Below, one piece after another: positions 23,121-33,449 of a DNA stretch of 64,000 nucleotides (its first letter is position 1; every line of letters starts with the position of its first letter). Source of the DNA: Symbiodinium natans (Eukaryota > Sar > Dinophyceae > Suessiales > Symbiodiniaceae); assembly GCA_905221605.1 (NCBI GenBank), contig CAJNDS010002298.1:305085-369084 (forward strand), given 5' to 3'. Under the pieces are notes generated by a model. That model did no database searches, was not told the DNA's origin, and saw only the letters and a list, made by a program, of their open reading frames with translations. The translations under genes were made by a program, and so were the position numbers.

Positions 23121-23299
23121 GCCATCTCAGGTCCCTTGGGCTGGCTGGGCTGGCTGCCTGCACCATGCCATGACTCAGCGTGCCTCTGGCATCTGGCCTC
23201 TCCAGCGCAGCTGCAGCGCAAGCAGCCTGTGAAAGATGTCGAAGCAACCGGCGGCAGGTCCTCGTATCACACTCCCCTCTCACACAGACTCAATCTCCC

Positions 23300-24240
23300 T
23301 CAATCTCCCTCAACCTCCTTCGATCTCCCTGAATCTCCACTCAAAAGCTTGTGTGACCTTCTGTGCTCTGACAGCGATGCCTGGCAGGACGGTGGAGGCC
23401 ACATTTCCTTGTTCCCGCTTTTCACCTGCACCGGCGGAATGGCTGGCATGGGTCCTCCCGAAGGCAACATAGAGTTCGAGAAGACTGAGGGACACTCTGT
23501 GCACCGTGCATAATATACGGGCAGATCTCTCACAAGGCACAGAGACATGGCAGAGAGTCGCGAGAGCAGTCATGCTCTGTGCGCAGTCTCCTCTGGGTGA
23601 GGGTGGTAGCGGACTGGGATCCGCCAGGAAACGCTCCAGCGAGAGCCTCAAGACTCTCACTTTCATTGAGCACCGGTGCCAAACTGGCGAAGGGGGGAAG
23701 GGTGGCTCTTCGGCAGCCCAGGCACTTGGGGGCAGCATGAGCCCCGACTCTCTGAGACGAGGCATAGCTCGTTTGCGTCGTTTGTTGTGACCTGCTCCAC
23801 GATGCCCAAGAGAAGACACAACTTTGACTGCCACATCACCAACACCCACATTAAAGGCTCGGGCCTCCAAAACATAGCGATCAGGGGACCAATGGTCGCC
23901 CAGTCACAGTGACGCTTGTGGAGTGCGATTCAGTTTTACTGAGACTTGATGTTGTAGAACTTGTTTACTGCCATGGTCGGGTACGTCTTTGTATTCCTGG
24001 GTCCCATGTAAGAAGCTTTGAGCCTGATGCCTGGGAGCGAGACTGAACGAGCAACCATGCTTGAAGACAATGTGCCTAATGTGCCTATCTCATCAACTCT
24101 CGAACGGCTTTCAAGAGGCCTCGGCAGAATGGAGGGTGCGAGCATCCCAGGGAAGCTGCAGGACTAACTCTCTTGATGGGTCTGTCATGGCTTTGTTCCT
24201 TGCATTTAAGTCGTAAGCTGCTGAGATCATTCGCGGGTTC
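23300..24240. other. junction between plus- and minus-strand genes, no firm gene
   Basis: Short stretches look coding on each strand: plus 23815-23910 (FDCHITNTHIKGSGLQ) and minus 23780-23880 (RYVLEARAFNVGVGDVAVKV, which resembles the ATP-anchor strands of a kinase). They overlap, so at most one is real. Neither has resolved borders. Confidence 0.3.
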
Positions 24241-24243
24241 CCT

Positions 24244-25434
24244 TTAGCTCATTGAATTTGTTTTCCTGACCTCCAAGGCATTCCTCGGCCTGCTTCGATT
24301 TGCTAAGCCTAAACATGTTCGCCATAAGTTCCACTTTCGGGTCGTATCTCCGGTCATTGTCGTGCTCGCGGGGAGAGCCAAGAAAGGATTCGCAAAGCCG
24401 CAGAGCATCCTCTCAAAAACACAAAACGTTGTCAACACCAGGAAGGTTAATAAGTACCTGTCTTCAGGAATTTCGACCCACAAGTTGGCCCGCAACACAC
24501 AACAAGTCCCACAACCAAACCAGGGTTGGTGGATGTTGGCGGGCACCATGGTTGCACAAAGCTCATCCAGAGGCGTTGCGATGTCCTCTGGCTCGGTTCC
24601 CTGACCATGAGGCCGCCATGAGTCACAAGACCCCTCCAAGAAATTTCGAGGCTACTTTGTGAGATTTCCTGAGATTTCGGAGACTGTGTGTGACCACCGC
24701 CTGGAAGACTTCACGAAACTTTGCCAGGGGAATCGAACGAGTCTCCTTCGATTGCCCCGTCCAACGCCGCCCGACCACGCACATGCCGAATGCCCAGAAG
24801 CTGGATGCAATGGACCCCGTGATTAACGACTGCACATGGACAAACATAGCAATCTATGATCCAACAGCAGGTGCAGAAACTGTTCCGTGGTCCTTGCTGA
24901 TGACAATGTTGTAGTTCCGCAATTTGCGGTCCTGAACTCATTACACACATCTACATACAATCATCTGCACACACACCGACCTATGCCCGCGCGCGCGCCA
25001 AACACACCACACATTGATTTCCTGACCAATCTTAAAAAGGCTTAAAAACTGTCCAACCAAGAATCGAAGGAACAGGTGCAAGACCGGAGCTGGCCATCAA
25101 CCTGCGTTTCGCCACGCAGCATGGTGCGGCTGCTTTCTGCTTGATCCGATGCCCGACAACCGGAAATCTTTTTCTCACCGCAAGTCCGCCCAACTTCTGC
25201 CAGGAAGTCCTGCATCGAAACTCAATGCAAAACTACTCTGCAAATCCCTTACATACCTTAAAATGTTTGTCCTCCAATGCCGCGCGGTATTCTGGCGCAG
25301 CCATGACCTCACAAGAGGTGAGTACAACACCAACATTCGGCTGTGTCCACGTGTCTTCCAACACGACAAAATCTCTTACCGGCTTGTGGCAGAAGTCCGA
25401 CAAGCGCCTGGTTGTGGCCAAGACCTTCGAGCAG
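24244..25434 (-). CDS. degenerate protein-kinase-like gene
   Basis: Minus-strand exons in transcript order are: 25434 to about 25390 (VLATTRRLSDFCHKP, donor GTAAGA), 25314-25257 (VMAAPEYRAALEDKHFK, donor GTATGT), about 24935-24880 (DRKLRNYNIVISKDHGTV), about 24835-24760 (SLITGSIASSFWAFGMCVVG) and 24600-24458 (begins GTEPEDIATPLDELC, donor GTACTT). The third matches kinase subdomain VIB (HRDLxxxNILIxxDGxV) but with K where the catalytic Asp should be. The fourth matches subdomain IX (SDVWAFGM) with the conserved Asp replaced by Ser. This suggests a pseudokinase or a decayed copy. Kinase assignment rests on these two short matches. The DFG part was not found. Confidence 0.35.
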
Positions 25435-25699
25435 GACCAAGCGCTTCTTTGGCGAAGTCGCTGCCTGCTGCAACAGTTTAGCATGCCTTTTGTGAGAGGT
25501 GCTGACCAAAATCCAATCGTGCGACCTGAGTTTGTGCATAGCTGCATTCGCATACTCTTAAAACATGGAGGCATGGGACTACACTGGAGCCTGCTTTTTC
25601 TTTCTGTCGCCAGGATTTGAGAGCTAGAGCCCTTGTACATGACATACACACCATAGATTCGTGCCACGAAAAAATTCTGTACTACGATCAGGCGGGCCA

Positions 25700-27805
25700 A
25701 TAAAGCCCAGTGAGACGAAACCCTCTACCCCGCCCCCCACAAGCCTTCTCGGCCCAGTCCGTCCGACTATCGATTGTGCCCCTACTGCCTCTCACCAACC
25801 CTTCCTACAAAAAGAGCCCCCTCACTGAATGCCACAATGCACTTATCTCATCTTGCTACTCCCCCTTGTATGGAGTTTTGCAGTACTCACCTGGCCTGCA
25901 GACAGGTCCTCATCTGCACCTGTTATTGCCTGCCTCCTCCTTCTTCGAGATTCCTCCCCAGGCATGCTTCCAGGCATGTGACTGCTTCCGGTTCTCTGTC
26001 GCTCCTGTGCTTGTCCAACGCTTTCCTCGCTGATTCTCTTCCCAACTCCTGGCTCCTGGTCTCTTGTGGTTCTCCCGCCTTCTGCTACTCTTGCCCGTTG
26101 GGTCTTCCGGTCTCCCCATGCATGCACAGAGGCACCCAGCCCCATCGCTTGGGACCCTTCGTGCCCCTTTTCTGCCTCTCCTGTGCTCCTCTTCTTCCAT
26201 CTGTTGCTTTCGTGCCCGTTCACTAATTCAAGTCCCCTAGAACCCCTCGAGGACTCGCTCCTCCCGACCCTGGTGCCTCGAAGCACTGCTTCGCCTGCGC
26301 CACGGGACACACCACGTCGGCCTTGTGACACGCGTGTGACGAGACAGAGGCGACAGAATATGTGACACTCTTGTGACATTCTGTAACCCGTCCCCTGCCA
26401 GCATAAGCTCTTCGCAGTGCCATTGAGGTACAAGAGAGGCATGTCAAGGCAGCCGATCAAGTCCTCGGAAGCGACAGGTTACTGTCTGAATCGTCTTGGT
26501 GTCCCAGCAACGTGCTGCTGACCAGCGTGCATGCCCGAACGCGGCGGCATGCCTCCTAGACTCATCACAAGACTGATGGACATGTCCAGAATCTTCTGGG
26601 ATGTGACGGCAATATCGGCAATGCTGGGTCTCGCTTTTGCTGCAACCCAGCCGCAGTCGGATCTAGGCAGCACTGCTCCCGTTGGCTTTGTGCCGCTTTG
26701 CTGGCCGCTGATCTGCAACACAGACAGCCTGGCACGGTTTCGGGGTCGAGACGCCGGGAAGATGTGTGTTTTTCCTGCTTCTTTTTGGAACGGGCTCCGA
26801 CTCTCCGACGCTGCAAGTCTCACAATTCAGTTGAGGGCACCCAGCGGGCGACCGGCAGCTGAGAGGCAAGCAGGCAAAGCCTTTTCCACGGCAGCCCAGG
26901 TCGCTGCGGGGATCCCCTGCAGTTTGCGGATGTCTGCGGATGTCATTTCTTGCGGGAAGATCGTTTGAACCCATGTCCCCGCCCCTCCTCTAGGGGCCAA
27001 TGGCAAGAGACCGGGGAGTCGAGCACCAACGCCTTCTCAAAAAAAGGAAAGGACCATGGCGAATCGCTACGGTGAAAGCTTCCAAGAGTGCTGAAAACTT
27101 GCTCTCGGTGATCTCAGGCCTCGCCATGGCCGAGCGCCGCCAGATGCAAGGCAGCCAACGAGCCGATGGAGCGGCCGAACACCACCATCGGCCCTGAAGC
27201 TCTGTTATGCTCTGTTATGCTCTGTTCATCTTCCAAAGTACAGAACACATAGAACACCGAGGGCTTCATGGCGGTCTGCCTTCTGCGCGCCCATGTTGCT
27301 CCAGGAGCGCTGGGAATGCCAGCACCACGTCCTGTGATACGCGTGGGGCCCTTCGGTACACCCTTCAAAGCTTCACAAGCATGCATCAACGAGAGACAGT
27401 GCTAGTACACCGACCAGAAGCAACTCAGGCACACGCCAGCACATCCCGTCGCATGGTGGCCATCGAAGGGACCCCGGTCGACCTCTATGTCACATCGCAT
27501 CTCAGAATGAGGTTACAAGCCTCTGTGTGCCTAGATTGACATGCGAGGCAACGACCAACCAAAGCCACGATAGTCCACGAGCAGCACCTTTCGCAACCAA
27601 ACGGAATAGCAAGACACACACATACAAATGTGGCCGCGACCCGGCAAGTTGCAACTTGCCATCTGTGTGTAGAATTTTGCACGGTACTAGAATGGAGCAC
27701 ACAAGGTTAACTGAGCAATTTGCTGCTCTACTGATCAGAACGTTCCATCGAAGGTGGGATGAATGTCCGAAAACGGCTTTGCACCGTTGCGCTGGGTGCA
27801 GAACC
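25700..27805. other. no convincing gene
   Basis: Open frames on both strands overlap and lack recognisable domains or good exon borders. Minus-strand frames near 25910-26460 and 26480-26970 are the longest but have arginine-rich, shadow-like composition. Confidence 0.4.
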
Positions 27806-27811
27806 CCAAGC

Positions 27812-27880
27812 CCGAATCCCTAACCTCGAAACCCTCGACCCTGGACCTAAACCCTAAACCCTAAGCCCTAAGCCCTAATG
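27812..27880 (-). repeat. CCCTAAA telomere-like tract
   Basis: About nine heptamer words, from degenerate (CCCGAATCCCTAACC) to exact (CTAAACCCTAAACCC). It is better preserved than the tract at 2525. Confidence 0.75.
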
Positions 27881-27889
27881 CCAATGTAA

Positions 27890-28800
27890 TCAAGGCACAT
27901 CTGCAAGGCCCTTCGCAGCCAACTGATGAATCTCGGGAGACCTGGAAGCTGCGCGTGGCCGCAAGAGCCCGCGAGTAAAAGTGTGGACAAGGAAAACGGA
28001 AGGAACATCCACACGGCTGTGTGTAGCGCATATTTGCGCACACATGCACTCAAAGCCGAAAATCACACAAAAGGTCCTATCAGGCACTGTGCATCTTGGC
28101 ATTTCTTGCAGTTTCCTATCAAGGCCGCCGCCTAGCCGAGAGGCCAGCGACCTCTGCATTGCCACCAAATCGCAGCACGCGAACCGGCGGGGCTGGATCC
28201 TGCGCCTGCATCATGGAATTGTTCTGCTGCGCATCATCAGTGCAAGGCACTGAAGATGTTGGTACAAGTTGCAAATTCCTGCCGGCCTTCAGCAGGAATA
28301 CCTCAGATAATCATTCGTCCACATGGCGGTCGAGCAACGCCTCCCTCACTGCCAGGGACACATAGGCGATATAGGCAAGCCACATAGCTCAAGTCTGTGC
28401 CATCAGACACTCGTAAAGTTCCGGTCGCGCACTGTACATTCGCGCCCAACGACAGAGAACTGCGCGCTGCAGCCTGACAAGCTTGGATCCAGTTCGGGTT
28501 TTCCAATGTCTGCATGAAGCTGGCGTTAGAGACAGGCGGCAGCCTCTGTCAAGCGTCTTGGCACCCAGGCAACAGATTTCTTCTCCTCGGCTGATGTTGC
28601 GAGCTGGTCGCAGCTTCACGGCTGCGCGGCGACTGTCGAAGTGAAGTTCTCGATGACGTTCTACGTGGAAGTTCGTGGAAAGTAGAAGCGGATGGCCCCA
28701 CCCTGGCCCTAGAGTGGCCACACAGTGGCCCTACACGGTGCCGAGGCACGGCGGTGGGGAGCTGCGCCAGCAGCTGCCGCAGCGCCGTGCGGAGGGCGCC
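27890..28800 (-). CDS. exons of an unknown protein, possibly SET-domain-like
   Basis: Two adjacent minus-strand stretches look coding: about 28800-28720 (EEPWGALRTALRQLLAQLP) and about 28690-28555 (RAAVKLRPARNISRGEEICC). The second resembles the end of a SET methyltransferase domain, where an R-x-I-x-x-G-E-E-I strand precedes a tyrosine. That tyrosine is absent here. A third stretch near 28510-28420 (NWIQACQAAARSSLSLG) may follow. Weak evidence. Confidence 0.25.
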
Positions 28801-28949
28801 CCAAGGCTCTTCGAATGGTTCCTGCCGTCACTCAACCACTCGGCCGTCACTCGGCCCGATTCTCTCCCTTTGTCCTGGCTCTGTCGCCCTCAACTGAAGT
28901 CTGGCACCGACAGCAACCCAAGATCTACACTAAACATGAACGCATGTCC

Positions 28950-29790
28950 ACATTTCTACTTGTTCACACGTTTCCAAATTTTCTTCTTGTCCAGATCTCT
29001 ACGTTTGCACCCTGGAACTTTCCAGCGCCTCCGCGTTTCCACAGCAGAACTTTCCACCATCTACAATTTAACAATATGGAGATGTGAATATGCAGCAGGT
29101 TTCACGGTGAACAACTGAAAATGTCGAAGCATTGAATGTTGAATTTGCTAGGGTGGACACGCGAGATGCACGTAGGGGTTAATTCCAAGATGACTCTTTT
29201 GCGGGGGGCAGGCTAGTGTCATCTTGTTCTGGCCTCTTTGGCTAAGCATAGTTGATTAGACCAAGTACACAATACAATGGTTCCGAATGATACTAGTTGA
29301 CCTTTCCCACCCTCCGGCCTAACAATCGAACGCGAGACCACAGGTTAACCGACCAAATCGAAACAATTAGGGGTCAACTCTATCAGAATTATTCAGAATG
29401 CCTCTGCGTGACAGCCGTTTATCTAACATAAAAACTTAACATAACCACAGCACAGGGTGAAGCACTGGTGTAGAATCTACACTGCAGATGTTTGAAAGTG
29501 CTGTTTTCAATACTTTGCAAGAGAGTCCGAAAAGCATGCGATCCGCTCTGATCCACACGTCTTTCCGAATTTCCACGCTACGAGTTTCCACATTCCACTT
29601 TCCACCTTACAACTTCTCACTTTCTGGATGTCCAAATCTTTCCACATTTCCACTATCGACCCTATTTTCCACAGCTCTCTCACTTCTCGACCCTGTACTG
29701 GACATGTGGAAAGCTCCAGGGTGGAAAGCTGGACATGTGGCAAGGCCCCAGGTCGAGAAGTGGCAAGTGCGGAAGTGGATCTTGGAAAGG
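28950..29790. repeat. fields of degenerate TTTCCAC words that switch strand
   Basis: Words close to TTTCCAC recur irregularly at 28950-29060 and 29560-29690. From 29700 to 29790 the complementary word GTGGAAA takes over. Between the fields (29100-29480) I see no gene. Confidence 0.45.
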
Positions 29791-29879
29791 AAGGGGGGCG
29801 GAGCGAACACAAATATTTTATTATGTGTGTGAAAACCTCGGCAAGAAATAGACACAAGAGGAACAGCGTCGGGGAGGAG

Positions 29880-30197
29880 GTGTGAAACTTGTGGTGTCGA
29901 CCAAAGAAAATGAAGAGTGAGGAGTACGACAGCTACGACAGCTCCAAGAAGCTGCAACACTTGGAACGCGCCTCCAGAACTGATTCCAAGAGTGCCAGCA
30001 CCGATGCGTAATCCCCCAGCCACACCCGCGCCACCACCTCCAGGCACTGCCCGCAACGCAGCTGCACTGCACTGCTCTCCCATATTCACAGGTCTCGACA
30101 GGCCCCTGGCCAGGACCTGCTCCGCCAGCTCGCCCGCCGCACAGGGCACAGGAGCTGCCCGGCCGCAGCGCTGAAGCCGCTCAAGGACTTCAGACAT
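29880..30197 (-). CDS. hypothetical membrane protein exon
   Basis: From an ATG at 30197 the frame reads MSEVLERLQRCGRAAP, then a glycine/alanine-rich middle (AVPGGGGAGVAGGLRIGAG) and a likely transmembrane segment (VLQLLGAVVAVVLLTLHFLW). After about residue 105 the frame enters the TTTCCAC repeat field and is probably intron. An upstream minus stretch at 30260-30500 (KRKASAKKTPSAMQVDGG) could belong to it. No family recognised. Confidence 0.35.
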
Positions 30198-30437
30198 TGC
30201 ACACGCCTACCGGCCTTACGTAGCACGGTGACTCTTGGCATCCTGGCTTGCACCGTACGCTTACGCCTGTTCCTGTACATTTGCCAGTTTTGCAGAACCG
30301 CATGAAAGTCCGAGGCACTAGACTCCCATTGTACAAGAGGTTCAGCTATGAGTAGAAGGAAGAGAAATGAGCTGTTCCACATTGCTTTTGACACCGCACG
30401 TGGCAGAGCGACACTGCTAGCCTGCAGCATCCCACCA

Positions 30438-33232
30438 TCAACTTGCATTGCGCTCGGAGTTTTCTTTGCTGAGGCTTTTCTTTTCAAGCGGGCATGAAGC
30501 TGCAATGCTTGGAGACACAGGTGTGCCCACTTTCCTTGCTATTGCACACCAGTTGCCAGTGTCGAAGTAGCCTTGAGAGGAGAGCACAAAGCGAGCAGAA
30601 GCTGAGTGCAAAGGACAGAGGAACGAGAGAGGAACCAGACAGGGGCTCAAAGGCTCCAAGACTTTGAACAATGCCTACTACAGTAAGGCCGCTGACTGTC
30701 CAGTACCTCCAACTCGGGCAGGTGACCCAACCTTAGAATGATCAAAATGCGTGCAAAAATTTTGTCTTGTGTGAGTGCGCTTCTTTTTGCGGTTGCTCTG
30801 TTGGAGGCGCCAGGGGACATGCAAAATAAAGAGATTGTCTAGGTGGATGGCAGCTCCAGCAGCTCGCCCTCCCTGTACACGTGGCAATACCTTTGGCCTG
30901 GGCTCTCTTTTTAGCATCGCGTGTCGGTCGTTCTTCAAGTTTAGGTCTTAGGGTTGGGGGGCTGCTGCTAGGTTCGCAACACACGGGCGGCTTCTCTGCC
31001 CAATCGCTCTGCTCTCGTTCACCTGAACCAAGCAATCACAGCAAACTCCGATGCCTGTGCAATGCTTGCTTGGGCTCCTATGAAGCGACATCCGACCCTC
31101 GACTGCTCGTCTGCATCATTTGCGGGCTTGTGGAAGCTGACACGGCCAACGAAAGCTAGGCCCCCAAGGTGGCGAAGAGCAACAACCGCACTGGCTCCCT
31201 CAAACGATCGTCCAAACAAATTTGCAGCTGCTGCAGTAGCGGATTCGAACTTTGGGGAAGTTGCAAGCTGCAAGCTCAGATAGCCTGGCAGAAATTGTCA
31301 GCACCGTTTCCTCTACACTTCTTGCGCGGAATATCTGGCGATGTTATGTCGACATGCTACAGGTCCTTGGGTGGGGGGGGGCTCAAGGTTCTCGATCTCT
31401 GCCCCCCCCACCCCTCGTGTGACCTTAAATCCCTGAGATATCAGGCCCAGTCCTATCTGGCCCAAGACAAGCAGGTTGCAAACAAAACTCCAGCAAGCTC
31501 AAAGGAGCTAGCTAGCTTTCATGACTTGCACCATGAAAAACACACACACACACACACACAAGCCGCCGCCTGCTTCGTTGTCTCCTTCTTTCGAAGTGCT
31601 TCCCACTGCCTAGAGATGTTGGCGCACACACTGAGAGGCTTCAGGCAGACAAATGTTGCCTGGTCAGGCTCACTGCCTTCTTCACACCGGGCGTTCTAAA
31701 GCTCCATGGCACGAGTACGTCCTGCGAGGAATGGCAGCAATCGACCCTCGGGCCTAGCACTAAAAAAGATTTAAAAAAAAGTGCGCTTGCCAAGCTGCGC
31801 CTGTGCTTCGAACCGATGTCGTGATCGGGAGCGCTCACTATCCTGCCTTGACCAGATTGGCAAGCTTCGCAATCGCATGAAAGTGCGACATTGGTTGCGC
31901 CTGCCTACACCTCTGCAAGAGCTAGCTAGCCGAAAGCTTGGGCTCGGACTCAAAACTCCAGCAGTAAACGAGGAGCTGACCATCTGGTCTCAGCAAGCGC
32001 CTTGGAAGCGTGGCAGAAGAATGACACGTCCCAGTGAAGTGTGCCGCAGGCAAGCCACGCTGCTTCTCGCAGGGCCTGGAGCAACATGAAGGAGGACGGC
32101 GATCCAGGCAATTGGGGCAGAAGTCGCAAGAGACGGATGCGCTGGCGTCATGTGAACTTGCAAAGGCCTGGATTCGCCGAGGTTCAGTCGATAAATGATG
32201 CAGCACCTGACAGCTGCAGCTCGGTGGCACGTCATGCATGTCTAGTTCATGTGCGAGGAGTTGAGACAAACCAAGACACACTGGTAAGAGAAGGGACGAT
32301 GTTAAGAATTCGGCGGCAATGGAAAGCACCGCGTCGAAGCTGCCACTGCGCAACGGCGCACACAGGCAGTCGGAGACCTCGGTGCCAGCAGTATCACACG
32401 TGAGTGCACGAGCTCTCCAGGGGTGACAAATTGACAAAGTCCGATCAGGCATTGGCCATGCAGCAGACACCATGCTCCTGAAGAGCTAGAGTCAGCGCAA
32501 GCAACGTGTCTCGGGAGCTGTAACAGACTCATGATCCTTGGCTGCAATTTCTGCCAAAGGCCCACTGATGTCCTCGAGGTCGCATGCTGACAGTTCAGAA
32601 CCATGACAAGCAAACATGCACCCAGTGCCACCCCCACTTAAGAGCGGCACGCTTGCCACTGGAAAACACCCGGCTTCCTTCACATGCGGCCTCAACCGCC
32701 ACTGGCTTGCTTGGGTCGGGACTTTCATGGACGAGTACTGATGGCAGTACGACCGCTGGGGAGGTTGCAAATTCTTGCCATTGCCTGCAGCATCACCAGA
32801 CGAGATCATTCTGGACTCTGAATGCTTCACACAATGGCGTACCAGGGTCAGAACCACATCCCAAATCGGCAACGAGCGACCCCCGCGGCAAGCCACGAAT
32901 GAACGCCTTCCGGCCGCGATTGCTTTTGCCATCCTCCCTTGATTGAATCCTGCCTCCACTCTGGGCCAGGCTTTGTAGCGCCTTAAACTCAGTCTCCATC
33001 GGAGAGCAATGAGGCCGGCAACAGAAACCAGCAGAACACGTAATCTCGTTCCTAAGTGCTCCAACGTATGATTCCAGTGACTGGCAATCGTGTCATAGAC
33101 TTTATGTACATTCTCTGCCTGACAGGACACACTGACACATTCGGATTCGGGCAACACAGGTGAAGAGACAACATGTCGAGAGGCCTCGATTTCTGGCGTG
33201 CGCAACGGGTTTTCGCTGTCCCCTTCAGGCAC
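30438..33232 (-). CDS. tRNA wobble-uridine methyltransferase, TRM9/ALKBH8 C-terminal type
   Basis: This family transfers methyl from S-adenosylmethionine to carboxymethyluridine at the wobble position of some tRNAs. Exons in transcript order: 33232-33066 (ends HKVYDTIASHWNHT), 32981-32954 (28 nt, RYKAWPRVE), 32906-32855 (AFIRGLPRGSLVADLGCG), from 32784 (NGKNL), about 32610-32545 (ACDLEDISGPLAEIAA), 32377-32315 (VSDCLCAPLRSGSFDAVLSI), 32206-32168 (VLHHLSTEPRRIQ), 32075-32059 (17 nt, ALREAA), from 32000 (RLLRPDGQLLVYCWSFE), about 31720-31680 (DVLVPWSF) and 30557 down (GYFDTGNWCAIARK). These cover the SAM-binding GCGNGK loop and the conserved family blocks in order. The junction between the fifth and sixth exons and the final exons is not resolved. 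Whether an AlkB domain lies upstream is unknown. Confidence 0.8.
32907..32953 (-). other. 47-nt GC-AG intron in the TRM9-like gene
   Basis: Removing minus-strand bases 32953 to 32907 (GCAGGATTC to CCGGAAG) joins GTGGAG to GCGTTC and restores the family motif W-P-R-V-E-A-F. Reading through instead keeps an open frame but destroys the alignment and the following GSLVADLGCG frame. It is unusually short. Confidence 0.65.
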
Positions 33233-33449
33233 CTGATCATCGCAAACACATCATGACACATCCCAGCCGCACCACCGCAGATGCAAGAATCTGCATGAAG
33301 CCACAATCCCGGATAAGGACAAGGATGCTGCACTCGGCCCCAAGCAATCACTGCAGTTGTCTTCTGCTCAGGACCTTTCAGCTCCTGAGTATTGCGAGGA
33401 TGGACACTGCATTGCAACGGACTGCACAGTAAGCCACAGATGCACCCGC

